Of a stretch of DNA of 64,000 nt, positions 57,640-64,000 are shown piece after piece. Source of the stretch: Porodaedalea pini. Its lineage: Eukaryota; Basidiomycota; Agaricomycetes; Hymenochaetales; Hymenochaetaceae. The stretch spans positions 372,001 to 436,000 of the forward strand of contig NBAY01000016.1 of the NCBI GenBank assembly GCA_002794775.1. Direction: 5' to 3'. Position numbers and translations under genes: made by a program. The notes below the pieces were generated by a model, which saw only the letters and a list, made by a program, of their open reading frames with translations, did not search any database and was not told the DNA's origin. Within the stretch, counting starts at the first letter, position 1, and every line of letters starts with the position of its first letter.

Positions 57640-60600
57640 TCACCGTCTTTTCTTGCTCGCTTTTTCTCGTCGCTTCTTCGCGCGAAGCTGAAGATCACAT
57701 GTTAGACAAGCCAAGCGGAGTATGTAGATAAGTACTCACTTCTTTCTTCCCTCTCGAATCGACCATTTGGTACCGTCCTTTTACGCCTTTCGGTCTCCCC
57801 TTCACACCCTTGTGTGCACCCTTTGCCACCACCACCTTTACCTCCGACTTCTTTTGTTTCGCTTTAGCAAGACCCTTGAGCATAAGCTTCTGGATCTGCT
57901 GCGCCTTCTCGCGCTCAGACATATCCGTCGACTCATTCACTCCCTCCGCCTTCTTCATGGCTTTCTGCAGCTTCTGCACGGCCTTGAACTTTTTCCGCGC
58001 CTTCGCCTCTGCAACTTTCTTGATCGGCCGCGCGTCGAGGGCTCGTTGCTTTGCACGAAGTATGTCCATGGCTTCTTTCGTCACGGGAAGATTGGTTTTA
58101 TAATGTTTTGATTCATCATCAAGGAACCACGTAGGCAGATCATCCTTTGAGTTGAGGGAGTATCGGTTGAAGCCATCATTGATAAGCTGCGTCTTTGTTT
58201 TCTCCCTGTTAACGAGTTGTTGAGCAAGCGTCACTGCCTCAGCAGTCGTGAGGCCGTGTTCTGCGAAGCACCATATTAGCAGACTTCTGTGCGTAGATAC
58301 GAGAAAACGCACTTAGAATCTCTGCTTGTTTTTGTTCGTCCTCATTATCACCATCTGCATCCCACATGTCGACATCGCCATCGTTGTCCTGGGGAACAAC
58401 CTCAAAGTCGTCCTCATCCTGTGACTAAGAATAATAATGAGAAGCAAAAGAATTTTGCACAGATGAAAAGTCATCTTACCTCCATCTCGTCATTAGAATC
58501 CTCGCTCGGATTCTCCTCGACATCGGATTGTAGTTCCTCCTCTTCCTCCTCTTCGTCATCTTCGACATTGTCGATATCGACTCCTTTGAAAATATCTTGG
58601 TCGAACCATAGTTGAGCCGATTGACTGGCCCTGCTGCCATCGAGTTTTGATACAAGCCTATTCTTCTTAGCGGGAGGTACTGTCGCAGCTGCCAACTTAC
58701 GCTTCCTCCCCGTCTTCGCAGCCACTTGTGGCCGTTCCGAATCGCTGTCGCTGTCGTCGTCGGATGAACTGCCATCGTCCACTTTAACCTTTGCCTTCTC
58801 CATACGGTCCCATCCGCCCTCCTCCCCACTACTTTCGTCCTCATCATCACTCCCCTTGGTCCCGATACCATGCCATTCTTCTTTCTCATTGTGCTTGCGA
58901 GCCTCCTTCGCCTTGAATTTCGCATCTCTCTCGTTCAAGTGTTCTTTATATGCGTTGTAAAGGCCGTCAAGCTCAGCTTCCAGCCCAGCAATTCTTGCTT
59001 CCTCATCTTCCTTTTCCTCACCACTGTCCAGAGCATATTTATCCCGTTCAGCATCGTCGCTGTCAACATCATCGTCGAGCTCTCCAACAAGGCCCGAGAC
59101 TGAGCGCTTCTTTCCGATACGCTTCTCTGCAGATTGAAGGTCGAAAACGTCTTCTTGGCCAAGCCTCAGATTTGCGTCGCTCTGCTCGAGACCGATATCC
59201 AGAGGTGCAGTCATTTGAAGCTGCATTCGCTGGATAGTGCGGGTCCTGGCCTCGTTAGCCTTGCGTCTCTCGCGCTTTGTTCTGGCTGCTGCCTCAGCAT
59301 TTAGACGCTCAAGCTAGAAAGCATACCAATTAGAAGCCTAGATTTTACTATCTGCGAGACGATACGTGCCTCGTCTTCAATAGCCTGCTCCTGGTCAACT
59401 TCGTCAACAATCTCAACCGTCTCCGTCAATTCTTCGGCTGGAACTGTCTTCACGTCTAGGCCAAGCTTTGGCAATAGAATAAGTCTAAATTAAGCTTTAG
59501 GATTGCAATGCAAACACACCTCTTCTCTTAGAGAAGAACGCCATTTTATTAACGCCTTAAAATCACCCTTCCCTAGCACCTTGAGATCCTCACAGTTTGT
59601 TTTGATATCAGAGGTTGTCATTTCAAGGGCAGCCCATCTAAATATCTATGTAAGCTGAACCAAAAACAAGGCAATGAACGAAGCCTACTCTTTTTCTTCC
59701 TCGGACTGGAACACAATGCGGTTGACGCTACCCAATAACGCGACTGGGTCAGAGCATCTGATGAATTCTCCCGCTGGCATAGTCTTGTGGAGAGTATAGT
59801 CGCCCTCTGCGTAGCCATCGCGATGCCGCCGTTTCTTCTCGGGCATGAACACATTCGAGTGTGCATTGTTTGATGCGCTTCCCCTGTCCGCACCGGGCAC
59901 CGAAGATGTCAATTCCTTGAACGCGTATTTGGGATCCAGGAACTTCGGGTCGATGTGCTTGGGTGCCAAAAAATCTCTGCAGACAACGAAAATTTCTGCG
60001 GATACGTTTCTACGTGGAAGTAAGTAAAGAACTCCTGCTTGACAGGTGAACCGCTGTAGCACACCTAGAAGACGGGGGTTTTGTCGCTTCGACCTTTCCA
60101 AACAGCTGGCTGAAGACCCAAATCAAGTTGTTGTAGTCTGCACTCCTGAATACCTTCGTCACGAAAGTACCGCCCTTGATTAAGAACTCAACAGCAAGTT
60201 TCAAACTCATAAGGACAAGCTCCGACTGGCTATATGCATCCTGCACCCACGCAGTACCGACATTGGGTGCTCCATCATGAAGGACAACATCGGCTTTCCA
60301 GTCTTTGATTTCGCTGCGAATGAGATTACGACAGTTCGGGGTGGTGATGTCGGCAGCAAATGTGGAAACACGAGGAATAGGTCTAATAGGAACCAAATCG
60401 ACACCTACCAATATAGTAGTGAGCAATGAATATATATGCGTTGTGTTCACAGTAGGCTCACCAACGATGATGCTATTAACTGGCATGTACTTGCTAGCAA
60501 CTTGTAGCCAACCTCCCGGCGCGGCACACAAATCTATGCAGCATCGAGCCGACTCGAGGAACGAATACTTCTTGTTAAGTTGTATAAGCTTGAATGCAGA

Positions 60601-60742
60601 ACGAGCACGATATCCTTGCTCTCTGATCAATGAAGACGCGTAAGTAGCAGCACTTAGAATGAGAAACACGCAGTGCGTACTTGGCTAGCTTATAATACTT
60701 GTCCAACCGCCCCTTTCCTGTCTTTTTCTGCACCTTTCCCAT
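57640..60742 (-). CDS. SPB1: Spb1, 27S pre-rRNA 2'-O-methyltransferase (FtsJ family)
   Basis: Exons in coding order: 60681-60742, 60462-60622, 60065-60404, 59689-60009, 59520-59637, 59370-59465, 58480-59313, 58313-58424, 57740-58260, 57640-57687; 870 residues. The FtsJ domain is complete: [17 protein letters not shown], the SAM-binding [32 protein letters not shown], and [12 protein letters not shown] with the catalytic Lys. After it come a DUF3381-like region ([12 protein letters not shown]), a very acidic middle (DSDSDSE, EEEEEE) and a basic Spb1 C-terminal domain ([19 protein letters not shown]) ending KKRR, with nuclear-localisation character. Spb1 methylates the 25S rRNA A-loop during nucleolar 60S assembly. 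Intron 6 (59314-59369) begins GC; an in-phase GT alternative meets a stop. Confidence 0.94.
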
Positions 60743-60941
60743 GATTGGCCTTCACGGAAAGATGGTATACGAAGCTTCACGTCTACCTGGCAAAGTGATG
60801 TCCACTGTCAAAGAATAATGTCTTCAAGCCGAGCACGAGTGGGAATGGTCAAGACGCGAAACATGCACAACTTTTTCAAGTTTTCAAGCAAGAGATCTGC
60901 GCTTCCGCATTTGGCTTTAGCATACAACCGCGACCACTGGC
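60743..60941. promoter_or_regulatory. Divergent promoter shared by SPB1 and ELP4
   Basis: Only 199 bp separates the two start codons. An ATG at 60818 opens a 60-codon frame that overlaps the ELP4 start in another frame and could act as an upstream ORF. Confidence 0.5.
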
Positions 60942-62536
60942 ATGTCCTCGTTCAAACGCAAAACTGTGTCTACATCTCTGACGCTTCCAGAGGGCACTAA
61001 ACCGTCTCCAGCTCTATCTACACTTCTGCTCACTTCTTCTGGAATACCGTCGCTTGATGATGTTCTGGGTGGAGGCATACAGCTTGGAACAAGCCTGCTC
61101 GTAATGAACCCGGATCCGCATTCTGCCCATACCGATCTCCTCCAAAAGCACTTCATCGCTCAAGGGTTAGCCAACAACCAAGTAGTGCATGTTTTTGACC
61201 CTGATGCAAGAAACTTGATCGAATCGTGTATGTGGATGCCGGGCGCGAGTGCAACTCCAGTGCCCGATGATGAGGATGCTCCGGATGGCGGCGGGGGAAA
61301 AGTCAAAATTGCATGGCGCTACGAAACACATGCAGAAGTTCAGGACAACAGTGTCTTCCCAAGACCTCGATCAGTATGTGAGTTTACTGTATCATACGGA
61401 GCTCAAACCAAAGCTCAGACCAGAGAAGACTATTGTCGACCTTTTGACCTTTCATGTCGCATCCCTCCTGGCGCCACTGAAGCCTTCCTGGCTGCTGGAG
61501 TGTTGCGATTGGAGGATGCTGCTTTCGAAGAATCTGAAGACGTTTATGAGTCTGCGATTCGGCGTATCAAAGACGTCGTAAAAGCTTCAGAAGAGCTAAG
61601 GTTTGTCGTGTATATTCGAAGCAATTATTACTAGTATTCACTCGCCCTTAGCGCGGCAAGTAAGCAAAGGGTAACCCGTCTCAGCATACCTGCATTTTCA
61701 AATCCTTCATGGGGCGATCTAAGCCCACAGGTTAGACTTGAATTCATTCTCTAATATATTGCCACTTCCTCACAGAAACCTCAGAAAATCATGCACTTCT
61801 TATTGCGACTTCGCGCAATGCTACGGCACAGTCAGTTAGTCTGCACATTTGTCACTCTGCCCGCACATGTGTCTTCAGATGCATGGGCCGGAGAAGGGTG
61901 GATTGAAAAGTTTGCATGGGCGTCTGACGCCTGCATCACACTAAGCTCCTCCACGGGTGCGTTTTAACCTGGACCTATCTTCATCCAAGTCGTGAAACTG
62001 ACTCTTTCTTTCTTACGTTAGCTGATCCTGCAACCGCTGCGCTCTTTCCGTCTCATCATGGGTTGTTGAGGATACACAAACTTCCATGTGTCCAGACCTT
62101 AGTCCCAGCGAGCGACAGATTCTCGAGCCTCCGAGGCCTTTCAACTTCGACATCCTCTATTTCCTCGGGCGGTGTTGGCGAAAATAATCTAGCGTTCAAA
62201 TGCACTCGGAAGAGGTTCATTATCGAGACGTTCCACCTTGATGTAGAAGGAGGACTTGGCGAGCGTCGCACGACCCCTGCATCATCCTCAATTGCCATCC
62301 AAGAGGGTACTTCGGGAGAGATGGCTTCCCAGCACTATAATCATGATCACGAGCATCAGTCCAGAGTGGCGATTGAGATGGAAGTCAAGTCTGATGACGT
62401 TGGGAGTTCGGACATACAGTTAGCTGGTGAGAGTGTGGCGCCTACCCAGGGTTCTCAAGAGAAGCAGGCAGTGAAGAAGAAGCCGAAGAAGAAAGTTGGT
62501 TTCCAGGTTGAGCGTCCTGATATCTTTGATTTCTAG
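60942..62536 (+). CDS. ELP4: Elongator complex protein 4
   Basis: Exons 60942-61373, 61419-61600, 61652-61730, 61776-61956, 62022-62536; 462 residues. Elp4 is part of the Elp456 ring of Elongator, which modifies wobble uridines of tRNA. Seen: SGIPSLDDVLGGGIQLGTSLL near residues 30-50 (RecA-like fold with a degenerate P-loop), DYCRPFDLSCRIP, FLLRLRAMLRHSQLVCTFVTL, HGLLRIHKLPCVQTLVP, and the typical basic-to-aromatic C-terminus KKVGFQVERPDIFDF. The intron 61374-61418 (GTATGT...CTCAG) is 45 nt, a multiple of three with no stop, so if retained it would add 15 residues. The acidic insertion VPDDEDAPDGGGG is typical of fungal proteins. Confidence 0.9.
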
Positions 62537-62880
62537 TGTTTCATAACGCTCATAGACCTAAAGATGTGGTTATATTGTACTCGCCGATAGTCTTAGCCAT
62601 TTCAACATGATCCTCGCTTGATAGTACTGTGGTACGAAATAAATCAACATGTCTGATATATTGTTGCAGTCGTAGTCCATAAAGGGCAAAGCATAGAAAT
62701 TAGAATGCATATGGGACGGAAGGCGGGTGATATATATACGGTAGTGCTGTAAGACGATTTAAGAATAAAATACTGCATCAAATCTACGAATATGCCGAAG
62801 TTAACGAACGAACTGCCTACTGGGCTCCAAGATATCCACAAAACAAAAACAAAACGCGGACGCACAAAAAGCAATGCATA
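62537..62880. other. Spacer between convergent genes, no gene seen
   Basis: AT-rich, with poly(A)-signal-like AATAAA words (for example near 62764). It carries the 3' ends of ELP4 and the next gene. Confidence 0.45.
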
Positions 62881-64000
62881 TTAAGGGGAAAATAAGCCCA
62901 GAGACATGAGGGATGAGGTGACCTTCTGCACGTCGCTTGCGTCTGTCGAACCTGCTGCGACCAGCTCCGAGGCAGGTTTCCATACGGACTCGAAATTCTG
63001 GTCCGTCGAAGAACCTTCGTGCACGGCCTCTGAAGAGACAGCAGACTCGGCCCATGCGATCGATGCAGAGTTGTTGACGAGCGCCCAGAAGCGGAACGTC
63101 TCACCAGCGTCAGACCCGAAAAATAGCGAGCCCGTCGGGGTGGAAAAGGAGGAAACGGAGGAGGCGATATCCTGCGGCCTGATCGACCCGAACACGGCAA
63201 ATTCGAGAACGGGAAGTGAGGAGAGGGAATTGGCCAGATCGGAGTTATTTGCAGGAATGGTGGACGATAACACATGCGAGACGAGATCCATGGCGAGAGT
63301 GACGTTAGAGATAGATGATAGATAATTTAGTAATACATGATTGAGAAAACTGGCCGTCCCGAATTCGCGTGGATCGGTGGTTGAAGTGGTTATATCGGGA
63401 AGTGCGGTTGCTCCTGGAAGAGCACTAAGCACCTCGCCGCTGTAAATGACGGTCCTGACTGTCGCGTCTTTACTCAAAGCACACGCTTGCAATGCAACGC
63501 CTTTCCTGTCATCCGGAAAAGGCAGGCGTAATCGGAGCAGGTCAACGACGCCATACACAGGGCGGTCGGGAAAGCAGGATTGCGTAAAGTTGGAAGTGGA
63601 CGAAGCAGTATCGAGATCAAAGACCGTGGTTTCCAAAGTGTTGATGCGTGCTAGCTGCGCCGAGTCCAGTCCGGGATAGCAGGCTATAGGGACCGGGAAT
63701 TGAGTGGAAGAGGTATTTGCCATAAGATTTGTAAGATCATCGCCGCCAGGGGACGAAGTGGCATCAAAGGGAATGAGGAAGGGTGAATTCTGCACGGCGT
63801 CGATAAAAGTCTGCAGCTCGGATGCTTGCTGCTGAAGTACGGTTGTCCAGTAATTGGTAAGTGCCTTCTCCCTTTGACTAGACGATGCTGAAATCACGGC
63901 AATGAATTAGTACACTATCTTGCCTGAAAAGCCCAGCTTTACGCAATACACACCTATGGCAAAGGAATACATTCGGTCCAATACCTTCCCAGCAGTATCG
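62881..64000 (-). CDS. Unknown extracellular or membrane-associated protein, cut by right edge
   Basis: Exons 62881-63897 and 63954 to beyond 64000 on the minus strand; the intron between them has a GTGTGT donor and a TTTCAG acceptor, and the phase is kept. The visible 354 residues have several N-glycosylation sequons (NTSST, NFTQS, NVTL, NNSD, NNSA), a Cys pair region (ACYPG, SCFPDRP) and no membrane helix in the part seen, which suggests a luminal or secreted domain. The start of the gene is outside the window. I do not recognise the family. Confidence 0.6.

Overview
The window is nuclear DNA of a filamentous fungus, most likely an agaricomycete (mushroom-forming) basidiomycete. Nearly every gene is cut by many short (about 45-75 nt) GT-AG introns, the gene families are fungal (HapX, Sls1, Pas1-type cyclin, fungal CSL, Git1-like transporters, an F-box protein of basidiomycete type), and genes lie on both strands with compact spacers. 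I see no bacterial or viral genes, rRNA, tRNA or CRISPR array. Exon borders were worked out by hand from splice signals, reading phase and family similarity.

Layout. 0-3.3 kb: the 3' end of a coiled-coil protein gene and a small unknown gene. 3.3-9.7 kb: a CSL (CBF1/Su(H)) transcription factor, a 13-exon pyruvate kinase, and a 648-bp Tc1/mariner-type MITE flanked by TA. 9.9-18.4 kb: a Golgi-type DXD glycosyltransferase, ribulose-5-phosphate 3-epimerase, an F-box protein and an XRCC2-like RAD51 paralogue. 19-24.5 kb: an unresolved Ser-rich gene head-to-head with a Pas1-type cyclin whose frame is interrupted, then SLX9. 24.7-32.1 kb: a long coiled-coil protein, an SLC35F5-like transporter and a stand-alone adenylation enzyme. 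34-42.9 kb: a PPR protein, the iron regulator HapX and eIF3b.

43.6-53.6 kb is the most dynamic part: three tandem MFS transporter genes with identical internal exon lengths. The first two sit in directly abutting duplicated units of about 3.5 kb. The first and third copies read through intact, whereas the middle copy is a pseudogene with a frameshift, a lost splice donor and two CAG-to-TAG stops. 54.3-64 kb: an Sls1-type mitochondrial protein, SPB1 and ELP4 sharing a 199-bp divergent promoter, and a gene running off the right edge.

Most genes are housekeeping: glycolysis and pentose phosphate (pyruvate kinase, RPE), translation and ribosome assembly (eIF3b, SPB1, SLX9, ELP4), mitochondrial expression (PPR, Sls1) and recombination repair (XRCC2). 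The accessory content is the transporter array, the MITE and the lone adenylation enzyme. An unusual splicing feature recurs: at least four genes appear to need a GC-AG intron to keep their frame.
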